Notes under the pieces: model-generated
Told to the model about the DNA's origin: nothing
The model's database searches: none
What the model saw: only the letters and a program-made list of their open reading frames with translations
Origin: Dehalococcoidia bacterium UBA6627
GTDB taxonomy: Bacteria > Chloroflexota > Dehalococcoidia > UBA2979
DNA: 7,485 nucleotides
Direction of reading: 5' to 3'
Assembly: GCA_002455955.1 (NCBI GenBank)
Contig: DKLZ01000002.1
Span: forward strand, 1-7,485
Program-made: the position numbers and the translations under genes
Shown here: positions 1 to 5,586 of the stretch, piece by piece
How the letters are laid out: every line of letters starts with the position of its first letter
Numbering within the stretch: position 1 is the first letter of the stretch

Positions 1-14
1 ACAAAGAGCCTCGC

Positions 15-1409
15 TCAGATACGCTCGAAGTAGCGAGTACGCTCCCAATCTGTCACGGCGTGACTATATGCATCAGCTTCTGTCTGGAAAAAATGCGTGT
101 AATGATCAACGACGTCATCTCCAAACGATGATCGAGCGAACCTGCTACTCGTAAATAATTCAATCGCAACATCAAGAGTTTCTGGAATCCTCGGCGCATC
201 TATTGCTGCGTACACATCTCCCCTAACGGGTTGCGGAGGCTCGATCTGTTTCTTAATACCATCAAGGCCCGATGCAATCACAGCCGCATAAGCAAGGTAC
301 GGATTCACATCAGCTCCGGGGATACGACATTCAATCCGAAGGCTCGAACCAGCCCCCACTGCGCGAAATCCAGCAGTGCGATTATCCGGCGCCCAAGCAA
401 GCGCCGTTGGTGCCCATGTACCGGCCTGAAATCGTTTATACGAGTTAACTGTAGGTGCGTACAGAACGGTCAGTTCTGCAGCATGCGCGATCCAACCGCC
501 CAGAAACCATCTAAATTCGTCTGAGCACTTAATCCCAGCGAGATTTTCCGTTCCAACAAACCTATTAGTCCGTTCTCCTCCTTCATTCGACCAAAGACTG
601 ACGTGCAAGTGCGAACTCGAACCAGCCTGATCAGCGTCCCATTTCGCCATAAATGTAGCGCTGGAATCATGCTGCTCCGCCAATTCCTTAACCGCCTGCT
701 TCAGCAGTAAATGGCGATCAGCCATCTCGAGAATAGTGCTATAGCGGATGTTCAGTTCATGCTGCCCTCGACCGAACTCTCCCTTACTCGACTCGACAGG
801 CACGCCGGATGCAGCTAGATGACGGCGAAAAGCCCCATTGAGGTCTTCGGTACGCGTGCCCTGAAACAAATGGTAATCCTCGATGTACCAACCAGCAGTA
901 TCGAGATTTCGATATTCACGCTTAGCCGCCTCAAGGTACGGCGTACGAAAGAGATAGTATTCCAACTCGGAACCAGCCATCGCCTCAAACCCAACATTAG
1001 CCAGACGATCACATTGACGGCGTAAAATAGTTCGTGGGGCAACACTTACTGCAGAATGATCGCTATCAGCATCTCCCTCAATTGCTGCATCGCAAAAGAC
1101 AAGTGCGGTCCGATCTAGCCAAGTGAGCGATCGAATGGTGCTGAGGTCAGGGATGAGATGCATGTCACCGTAACCTCGATCCCAATTCGCAAACTCGTAA
1201 CCGGCAACCGGAGTCATCTCCATATCAACGGTGAACAAGTAATCGCATGCATGGCCTGTATCAACGGCATCACTGACGAAGAAAGAAGCATCGAGTCGCT
1301 TGCCCAGTAAGCGCCCGTAAAGATCAGGGAATGCAAGAAGAACCGTGTCAATTGAACCATTCCCGACCGCGGTTTTCAGGGTGTCGAGATTACTCAGGTC
1401 GTCAGACAC
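15..1409 (-). CDS. Glutamine synthetase family protein (PuuA / gamma-glutamylamide ligase type)
   Basis: This 464-residue protein has the full glutamine synthetase fold: a beta-grasp N-domain (about 18-110) and the catalytic barrel. Metal and ATP motifs are SELEYYLF (Glu148, Glu150), KGEFGRGQHELNIRY (Glu211, Glu218), SSSHLHVSLW (His267, His269), NSYKR (322-326), APDNRTAGFR (340-349) and RIECRIPGADVNPY (358-371). The catalytic set looks intact, so ATP-dependent gamma-glutamylation is likely. The adenylylation loop of housekeeping GlnA (NLYDLP) is absent; the corresponding stretch reads GDVYAAIDAPRIPETL. This and the oxidase neighbour favour ligation of an amine to glutamate, as in PuuA, over ammonium assimilation. 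The acceptor is unknown, and alkylamine or gamma-glutamylmethylamide-type ligases are alternatives. GTG at 1409 overlaps the oxidase stop (GTGTCTGA) and is preceded by a purine-rich GGAAAGAGAG, so coupling is expected. Only 14 bases follow its TGA; no terminator can be seen. Confidence 0.93.
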   Translation of the reverse strand: MSDDLSNLDTLKTAVGNGSIDTVLLAFPDLYGRLLGKRLDASFFVSDAVDTGHACDYLFTVDMEMTPVAGYEFANWDRGYGDMHLIPDLSTIRSLTWLDRTALVFCDAAIEGDADSDHSAVSVAPRTILRRQCDRLANVGFEAMAGSELEYYLFRTPYLEAAKREYRNLDTAGWYIEDYHLFQGTRTEDLNGAFRRHLAASGVPVESSKGEFGRGQHELNIRYSTILEMADRHLLLKQAVKELAEQHDSSATFMAKWDADQAGSSSHLHVSLWSNEGGERTNRFVGTENLAGIKCSDEFRWFLGGWIAHAAELTVLYAPTVNSYKRFQAGTWAPTALAWAPDNRTAGFRAVGAGSSLRIECRIPGADVNPYLAYAAVIASGLDGIKKQIEPPQPVRGDVYAAIDAPRIPETLDVAIELFTSSRFARSSFGDDVVDHYTHFFQTEADAYSHAVTDWERTRYFERI

Positions 1410-2529
1410 TACTTACTCTCTTTCCAAAGCGTTCTGGGTCAAAAGCTGCAAGTTCCAGTGTTTCCGTCGAACCATCTACGATCAGTTCCGCGAGTGCTTT
1501 ACCACTGGGCGGGGATTGGAGAATTCCTTGGCGACCATGCCCGGTCCCGAGATAAGCACCTTCAATTCCCGGTATCGAACCGATGATCGGAAGGTTGTCA
1601 GCAGAAAGTGGCCGCAGACAAGCGGTTTGCTCGATGAACTCAGCGTCCTTCAGTACTGACGCAAAAGCAATTCCAAATTCGAGGATTTTGTCACGTGCTT
1701 TGGTCGTCGTGCTTCGATCGAAACCAACACGTTCCTCCGTCGTCCCCAGAAATAGAACGTCTGGCTCTTTCAGAATTGCGTAATTTCCACGATGCCCAAA
1801 GCTAAACTGCTTGATCGGTTCAGCGGGTCTCACCTTCACAATCTGGCCTTTCAATGGTTCAACTGGTATCGGTAACCCAAGCCAATTCGATGCGTCTACA
1901 GACCACGGCCCCATTGCAACGACTACTGCATCAGCCTCTACTATTTGATTCCCGACGTTCACACCGACCACTCGACCATCTTCAACTTCCAATCCTCGCA
2001 CTTCTCCACTACGCAGGTTCGCACCCATACGTTCGGCGGCTGTGAGGAGGGCCAGTGAATAGCGATAAGCATCAACGTGTCCCGATGGCTCAAGTAGCAC
2101 TGCACCGCGTGCGTTACTCGCACTCACCCACCCTGACATATCCAGTAATTCCTGAGGCGTAAGCCATGAACGTTGGAACCCTGCTGCTGTCAACGCTTCA
2201 GCAACTCTGCGAGCATGCACTTCTTCTTCTTCCGTAACTGCAACCATGGCGCGAGGGGTGCTCTGGTAGCGATAATCGATCCCGGATTCATCAGGTAATA
2301 CTTCCGCCAAATCCAGATGCATGTCGTATCCACGCCGCTGCAATTCGAATAGAGGACTATTGGATTCGTTAGGCAATGGTGGAGTGAGGATTCCTGCTGC
2401 CGCTCCTGAAGCACCAGCAGCAACGGCGTCCGATTCAATGATCGTCGCAGCCACACCTCGCTTGGCTAGGTAGTAGGCAACGGCAGAACCGATTACACCA
2501 GCGCCACAGATCACAACTCGGTCAGGCAT
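1402..2529 (-). CDS. FAD-dependent oxidoreductase of the DAO / glycine oxidase (ThiO-like) family
   Basis: The 375-residue protein has the length and plan of DAO-family flavoenzymes, which oxidise the C-N bond of amino acids or amines. The N-terminal Rossmann motif is VVICGAGVIGSAVAYYLAKRG (5-25), ending its beta strand at Glu32. A second FAD segment, ADAVVVAMGPWS, is at 199-210. C-terminal TACLRPLSADNLPIIG (302-317) and GTGHGRQGILQSPPSG (328-343) resemble glycine oxidase. Arg306 and Tyr250 (RGNYAILKE) occupy places like Arg302 and Tyr246, the substrate-contact residues of Bacillus glycine oxidase, suggesting a carboxylate-bearing amine substrate. No thiamine genes are nearby, so a ThiO role is not supported; a PuuB-like oxidase of a gamma-glutamyl amine fits the next gene. 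The ATG at 2529 lacks a clear Shine-Dalgarno site and lies 4 bases after the previous TAA, suggesting translational coupling. Its TGA overlaps the next GTG by 8 bases. Confidence 0.9.
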   Translation of the reverse strand: MPDRVVICGAGVIGSAVAYYLAKRGVAATIIESDAVAAGASGAAAGILTPPLPNESNSPLFELQRRGYDMHLDLAEVLPDESGIDYRYQSTPRAMVAVTEEEEVHARRVAEALTAAGFQRSWLTPQELLDMSGWVSASNARGAVLLEPSGHVDAYRYSLALLTAAERMGANLRSGEVRGLEVEDGRVVGVNVGNQIVEADAVVVAMGPWSVDASNWLGLPIPVEPLKGQIVKVRPAEPIKQFSFGHRGNYAILKEPDVLFLGTTEERVGFDRSTTTKARDKILEFGIAFASVLKDAEFIEQTACLRPLSADNLPIIGSIPGIEGAYLGTGHGRQGILQSPPSGKALAELIVDGSTETLELAAFDPERFGKRVSSV

Positions 2530-2533
2530 CACT

Positions 2534-3313
2534 TTATTCACGCGCACGATCAAGGAACTTTCGCATATGGTTGCGTGGCTCGCTATCTTCGAACGCTTTT
2601 TCGAACATATCAATCCCCACAGTGATTGCATCGTCGAGCGATAGTTGCTCCCATTTCGCTATCAAACACTTCTGAGCACGAATTGCTCGAGGTCCATTTG
2701 CAAGAATTGAGGAGATCCACATATCTATCGATTCATCGATAGCACTAACGGGTACGACCCGCTCTAACAGCCCTGCCTGCTGTGCTCGGTATGCATCCCA
2801 CATTTCGCCGGTGTAAATGAGCTCGCGCGCGCGTCCCCAACCAACAATACCGGGCAATATCGCTGCCTCGATCACTGATGGCAGTCCAACTCGTACCTCG
2901 GGCATCCCGAAACGACTACTAACAGTAGATATCCGAAGATCGCACGAAGCCGCGATCTCGAGACCTGCTCCCAGACAGTAGCCTTCAATCTTCGCAATTA
3001 CCGGCACTGGAAGATCGCGAATCGCCTGCATGATTTCGTGCAGCGTCGAGATAAACACTCGCGCAGATGCAGGTTCGAGCGTCACCATCTCTTCGACGTC
3101 AGCGCCACCAATGAACGCGCGGTCACCTGCTCCCTCAAGGACAACAATTCGTAATTCGTCGTCTTTCGCGAGGTCAAGGAAGACGTCACGAAGTCGCTCC
3201 GCACGTGCGAGGTTAAGAATGTTTAGTTTCGCTTGATGATCCACAGTAACTGTCGCTATACGACCATCAGTACGGGATTCTACTTGTACGTGAACGTCAA
3301 CTATTTCCGTCAC
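2534..3313 (-). CDS. Enoyl-CoA hydratase/isomerase (crotonase family), catalytic glutamates present
   Basis: The 259-residue protein is a full-length crotonase. The first oxyanion segment is DRAFIGGADVEEM (64-76). IEGYCLGAGLEIAASCD (109-125) carries Glu119, matching Glu144 of rat enoyl-CoA hydratase, and FGMPEVRVGLP (135-145) carries Glu139, matching Glu164. ELIYTGEMWDAYRAQQAGLLERVV follows the usual helix and C-terminal trimer region. With both glutamates it is a credible reversible hydratase or dehydratase of an enoyl-CoA. Exact substrate, and membership in the beta-oxidation, carnitine-type CaiD or other branches, is not resolved. The GTG start is chosen by its ribosome site. The gene sits 28 bases after the CoA-transferase and its TAA ends 4 bases before the oxidase ATG, so all three are almost certainly co-expressed. 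It differs strongly from the crotonase at 4711-5475, so it is not a recent duplicate. Confidence 0.94.
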   Translation of the reverse strand: MTEIVDVHVQVESRTDGRIATVTVDHQAKLNILNLARAERLRDVFLDLAKDDELRIVVLEGAGDRAFIGGADVEEMVTLEPASARVFISTLHEIMQAIRDLPVPVIAKIEGYCLGAGLEIAASCDLRISTVSSRFGMPEVRVGLPSVIEAAILPGIVGWGRARELIYTGEMWDAYRAQQAGLLERVVPVSAIDESIDMWISSILANGPRAIRAQKCLIAKWEQLSLDDAITVGIDMFEKAFEDSEPRNHMRKFLDRARE

Positions 3314-3319
3314 ACTGCT

Positions 3320-3325
3320 CTCCCC
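3320..3325 (-). promoter_or_regulatory. Ribosome binding site (GGGGAG) deciding the GTG start at 3313
   Basis: GGGGAG followed by a six-base spacer precedes GTG at 3313. This favours the 259-residue product over a longer reading from GTG 3379. That longer reading would overlap the CoA-transferase gene and add a leucine-rich segment foreign to crotonases. Confidence 0.65.
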
Positions 3326-3341
3326 AATTAGACGAATATGG

Positions 3342-4550
3342 TTATTCGACGTCAGCAGGCTCAATAGCAATGACGCCACGTTTTACAAGATCGTCGAGCT
3401 CTGCCTCGAGAAAACCAACACTGGTGAGAATTTCACGGCTATGCTCGCCAGGCATCGAAGCACCACGTTCTGCACCGCCTCGTGTGCGCGAATGCTTCAC
3501 CGGTGTGTTAGAGACAGTCAATGTCTCACCGGTCCATGTCGGAAGCTCTCGCAACATTTCGCGATGCTGAACTTGAGGATCGCGAACTGTATCTGCAATG
3601 GTATTCAGAGGTCCCACAAGAAACTCATCTTTGAGAAGATCGAGCCAATAAGCACGTGGCTGGCGACGAGTCGCCTCGAACATTAGCGGTTCAAGTTGGT
3701 CATAATTCAGCGTACGTGAAGCATTTTCCGAAAAACGCTCATCTACAGCCAATTCATCAGCTCCAATCATGCCGCAAAAAAGTTGCCAATTTCGGTCGCG
3801 CACACCAGCGACCACAAACCATGAATCACTTGCGGGAAATGCCTGATGTGGAGTGTTAAGCGGGTGCCTCAGTCCCGCACGAGGTTGTACTTCGCCGGTC
3901 GCGAAATGGCGAATGACCGGATTCTCCATCAATGCGACCTGACAATCGAGCATGGAAACATCCACATGCTGACCTTCGCCACTCTGGCTACGTTCAACCA
4001 ACGCTGATAACACACCGATCGTTGTGTACATGCCACCAGCCATATCGCCTATTGAGTACCCCGCTCGTGACGGAAGCTCGTCACTCTCGTGGCCAGTAGT
4101 ACTCATCAGAGCACCCATACCTTGCACGATGATGTCTACTGCACCTCGTTCCCGGTACGGACCCGTGTGACCAAAACCGGATGTTGAAGCGTAAACGAGA
4201 GTTGGGTTCACCTCGCGCAACTGCTCATAACCAAAACCAAGACGATCCATGGCACCAGGAGAGAAATTCTCAGTAAGAACATCGACACGCTTCACGAGTC
4301 GATAGACAATCTCCTTCGCTTCCGGTGCCTTGAGGTCGAGCATAATGCTCTTCTTGCCTCGATTCACGGAAAAAAAGTAAGTGCTGACACCGTGAACATA
4401 TGGTCCGCTGCCACGGAGACGTTCTGACTGGGAGGTCGTTTCGACTTTCCAAACTTCAGCACCAAGGTCAGCAAGGATCATCGAACCATAAGGCCCTGCA
4501 AGGGCCCATGTAAAATCGAGTACGGTGATACCTGCAAGCGGACCTGGCAT
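3342..4550 (-). CDS. CaiB/BaiF family (class III) CoA-transferase
   Basis: This 402-residue protein is a complete single-domain class III CoA-transferase, the group that includes formyl-CoA:oxalate (Frc), carnitine (CaiB) and succinyl-CoA-dependent transferases. It shows the opening PLAGITVLDFTWALAGPYGSM, then ADLGAEVWKVE (27-37), NRGKKSIMLDLK (63-74), ENFSPGAMDRLG (94-105), and FGHTGPYRERGAVD (126-139). SIGDMAGGMY follows, where Asp169 (codon 4044-4046) aligns by eye with catalytic Asp169 of Frc, and then SGEGQHVDVSMLD (190-202). The C-terminal part has the usual RAYWLDLL and VRDPQVQHREML segments. It starts a four-gene operon: a crotonase begins 28 bases after its stop. Its role is presumably to activate a carboxylic acid as the CoA ester consumed by that crotonase. 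The acid and CoA donor cannot be deduced. Frc-like, carnitine-related and mesaconate/itaconate-type transferases all remain possible. Confidence 0.95.
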   Translation of the reverse strand: MPGPLAGITVLDFTWALAGPYGSMILADLGAEVWKVETTSQSERLRGSGPYVHGVSTYFFSVNRGKKSIMLDLKAPEAKEIVYRLVKRVDVLTENFSPGAMDRLGFGYEQLREVNPTLVYASTSGFGHTGPYRERGAVDIIVQGMGALMSTTGHESDELPSRAGYSIGDMAGGMYTTIGVLSALVERSQSGEGQHVDVSMLDCQVALMENPVIRHFATGEVQPRAGLRHPLNTPHQAFPASDSWFVVAGVRDRNWQLFCGMIGADELAVDERFSENASRTLNYDQLEPLMFEATRRQPRAYWLDLLKDEFLVGPLNTIADTVRDPQVQHREMLRELPTWTGETLTVSNTPVKHSRTRGGAERGASMPGEHSREILTSVGFLEAELDDLVKRGVIAIEPADVE

Positions 4551-4556
4551 CGAAAG

Positions 4557-4562
4557 CTCCTT
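4557..4562 (-). promoter_or_regulatory. Strong ribosome binding site (AAGGAG) for the single-domain CoA-transferase
   Basis: AAGGAG lies six bases before the ATG at 4550 on the minus strand. It is the best Shine-Dalgarno match in the window and fixes the start, which also gives the standard family N-terminus PLAGITVLDF. Confidence 0.75.
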
Positions 4563-4570
4563 ATGCTGGA

Positions 4571-4587
4571 CTATGCCACATAGGCAT
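4571..4587. promoter_or_regulatory. Overlapping palindromes at the candidate -10 (possible operator)
   Basis: Two perfect short palindromes overlap here: CTATG-CCA-CATAG (4571-4583) and ATGCC-ACATA-GGCAT (4573-4587). Both cover the -10-like hexamer, a usual place for a repressor to act. No regulator gene is present in the window, so the binding protein is unknown. Arms of five bases are short enough to arise by chance. Confidence 0.25.
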
Positions 4588-4604
4588 CACTAAATCTGAG
4601 TCAA
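4577..4604 (-). promoter_or_regulatory. Candidate sigma70-type promoter for the 4550-15 operon
   Basis: On the minus strand a -35-like TTGACT (4604-4599) is followed after 16 bases by a -10-like TATGTG (4582-4577). This matches the TTGACA and TATAAT consensus at 5 of 6 and 4 of 6 positions. Transcription would begin near 4570, giving a leader of about 20 bases that still contains the AAGGAG ribosome site. The placement in the only sizeable gap upstream of four tightly packed genes is supportive. Chance occurrence cannot be excluded. Confidence 0.45.
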
Positions 4605-4625
4605 TCTCCAGCAAAACCAACGACA

Positions 4626-4668
4626 GGCACCGCAACTTCTGTTGCCTATTGCACACTCGCGAGGTGCC
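4626..4668. repeat. Nested inverted repeats in the 160-base intergenic gap (possible terminator-like or regulatory structure)
   Basis: GGCACC (4626-4631) and GGTGCC (4663-4668) form a perfect 6-base inverted repeat. Immediately inside the low-coordinate arm lies a perfect stem-loop, GCAAC-TTCT-GTTGC (4632-4645). In minus-strand RNA this hairpin would abut the 3' arm of the outer stem. A competing, nearly perfect palindrome, GCAC-a-CTCGCGAG-GTGC, covers 4651-4667. The RNA continues with UGUCGUUGGUUUU, which is not a clean U tract, so this is at best a weak intrinsic terminator after the crotonase gene. It could instead be a DNA operator: the palindrome centre lies about 90 bases upstream of the predicted transcription start. 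The repeats are read directly; the function is inference. Confidence 0.4.
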
Positions 4669-4710
4669 ATCATGCAAAATGCAGGAGGATCGACGGAGTT
4701 ACCCTAACAG

Positions 4711-5475
4711 CTAGCGGCCAGTCACCTTCTTCGTCGCGTTACGGAAACGCTCTGTTTGCTCCGGGCTACCTCGTAGCCGCTGGTTCGCCGTGACCTCTGC
4801 TTGCTCTGCCGTTGCAGATCTCGTCGCAAGATCAATCACTCTTTTCGATTCACGCAACGCACCGGTCGACTGCCCTGCGATTATTTCGGCCATCTCTAAC
4901 GCAGCAGGCAATAATTCTTCCTGAGAATAAAGCGTGCTTACGAGGCCCGCATCTAAAGCTTCCTGAGCATCAAATTTGCGGGCCGTGTAAATCCATTCCT
5001 TCGCCTTAGAAGCTCCTACGAGTCGTGGAAGTGACGCCGCAGCAACCACCAGTCCATACTCCGTCCCCGGTAACCGAAATGTAGCGCTCTCAGAAGCTAA
5101 ACGGATATCACAGGCAACTGCGAGGCGAGCACCGCCTCCATAACAATAGCCATTTATCGCAGCGATCACCGGAAGTGGAGTTTTCGCAATCTCCTCTGCA
5201 CCACCTAACCGTTCATCTGGCGGCGGGAGTGGAATCGTATTCTCTTCCATCCCACTCATCTCCAACATGTCTCCGCCCGCACAGAACGACTTATTACCCT
5301 TGCCTGTCAGCACAATCACATTGACACCAGCGCCATCGGCTCGACGAACCGCAGACCCTAACACGTGGTTCAATGCACTGTTCATTGCGTTATGTCGTGT
5401 AGGTCGATTCAGCGTAAGTACAAGGATGTCGCCGTGTCGTTCTTCAAGAACCGGTACTTCTTCCTGATCAGCCAT
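4711..5475 (-). CDS. Crotonase-fold (enoyl-CoA hydratase/isomerase family) protein lacking both canonical catalytic glutamates
   Basis: This 254-residue protein has the usual length and order of the crotonase superfamily, cytosolic acyl-CoA enzymes that stabilise an enolate in an oxyanion hole. Visible are LTLNRPTRHNAMN (about 20-32), the first oxyanion segment SFCAGGDM (63-70), PVIAAINGYCYGGGARLA (102-119) and LPGTEYGLV (135-143). Aligned by eye to rat mitochondrial enoyl-CoA hydratase, the Glu144 position (GGGxE) is Arg117 and the Glu164 position (PE) is Gly137; Glu139 is the nearest acid. Simple hydration of a trans-enoyl-CoA is therefore doubtful. Isomerase, lyase, decarboxylase, hydrolase or unusual dehydratase activity is possible. 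The ATG at 5475 is chosen because AGAGGA precedes it and it gives a normal N-terminus; an in-frame GTG at 5547 would add 24 residues without family character. It probably shares a transcript with the fused CoA-transferase upstream. Confidence 0.92.
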   Translation of the reverse strand: MADQEEVPVLEERHGDILVLTLNRPTRHNAMNSALNHVLGSAVRRADGAGVNVIVLTGKGNKSFCAGGDMLEMSGMEENTIPLPPPDERLGGAEEIAKTPLPVIAAINGYCYGGGARLAVACDIRLASESATFRLPGTEYGLVVAAASLPRLVGASKAKEWIYTARKFDAQEALDAGLVSTLYSQEELLPAALEMAEIIAGQSTGALRESKRVIDLATRSATAEQAEVTANQRLRGSPEQTERFRNATKKVTGR

Positions 5476-5482
5476 CAAGATT

Positions 5483-5488
5483 TCCTCT
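5483..5488 (-). promoter_or_regulatory. Ribosome binding site (AGAGGA) deciding the crotonase start at 5475
   Basis: On the minus strand AGAGGA stands a few bases before ATG (GAGG-AAATCTTG-ATG, 8-base spacer). It supports translation from 5475 rather than from the in-frame GTG at 5547. Confidence 0.7.
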
Positions 5489-5586
5489 ACATTCTGTCCA
5501 TTCGAACACTTGGACCACTGCAGCGAATTAACAGAACCTATCGTCACATCAGAAGCTACCCCTGTGGTTCCCTCATGGATAATTTC

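Noticed and set aside
231..524. Plus-strand open frames across the window (for example 231-524, 1345-1659, 5944-6255)
   Set aside because: Each is antisense to a well-supported minus-strand gene, has low-complexity or family-less sequence, and shows no convincing ribosome site.
1402..2529. Assignment of the oxidase as thiamine biosynthesis ThiO
   Set aside because: The fold and C-terminal motifs are similar, but no thiS, thiG or thiE is nearby and the operon context is acyl-CoA and amine metabolism.
2530..2631. N-terminal extension of the FAD oxidase from 2631
   Set aside because: The extra residues lie in another frame of the preceding crotonase gene, and the FAD-binding Rossmann strand begins immediately after ATG 2529.
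2821..2834. Alternating CG run as a possible Z-DNA or repeat element
   Set aside because: It lies inside the second crotonase and is explained by the Arg-Ala-Arg-Glu codons of a conserved segment.
5476..5547. N-terminal extension of the first crotonase from GTG 5547
   Set aside because: The extra 24 residues are not crotonase-like and have no good ribosome site, whereas ATG 5475 is preceded by AGAGGA and gives a normal-length protein.
5476..5586. A promoter and hairpin in the 111-base gap before the first crotonase
   Set aside because: The best hexamer pair matches consensus poorly at both positions. The inverted repeat GTCCA/TGGAC (5496-5500 with 5511-5515) has short arms and a 10-base loop, so neither is supportable. 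I see nothing else in this gap.
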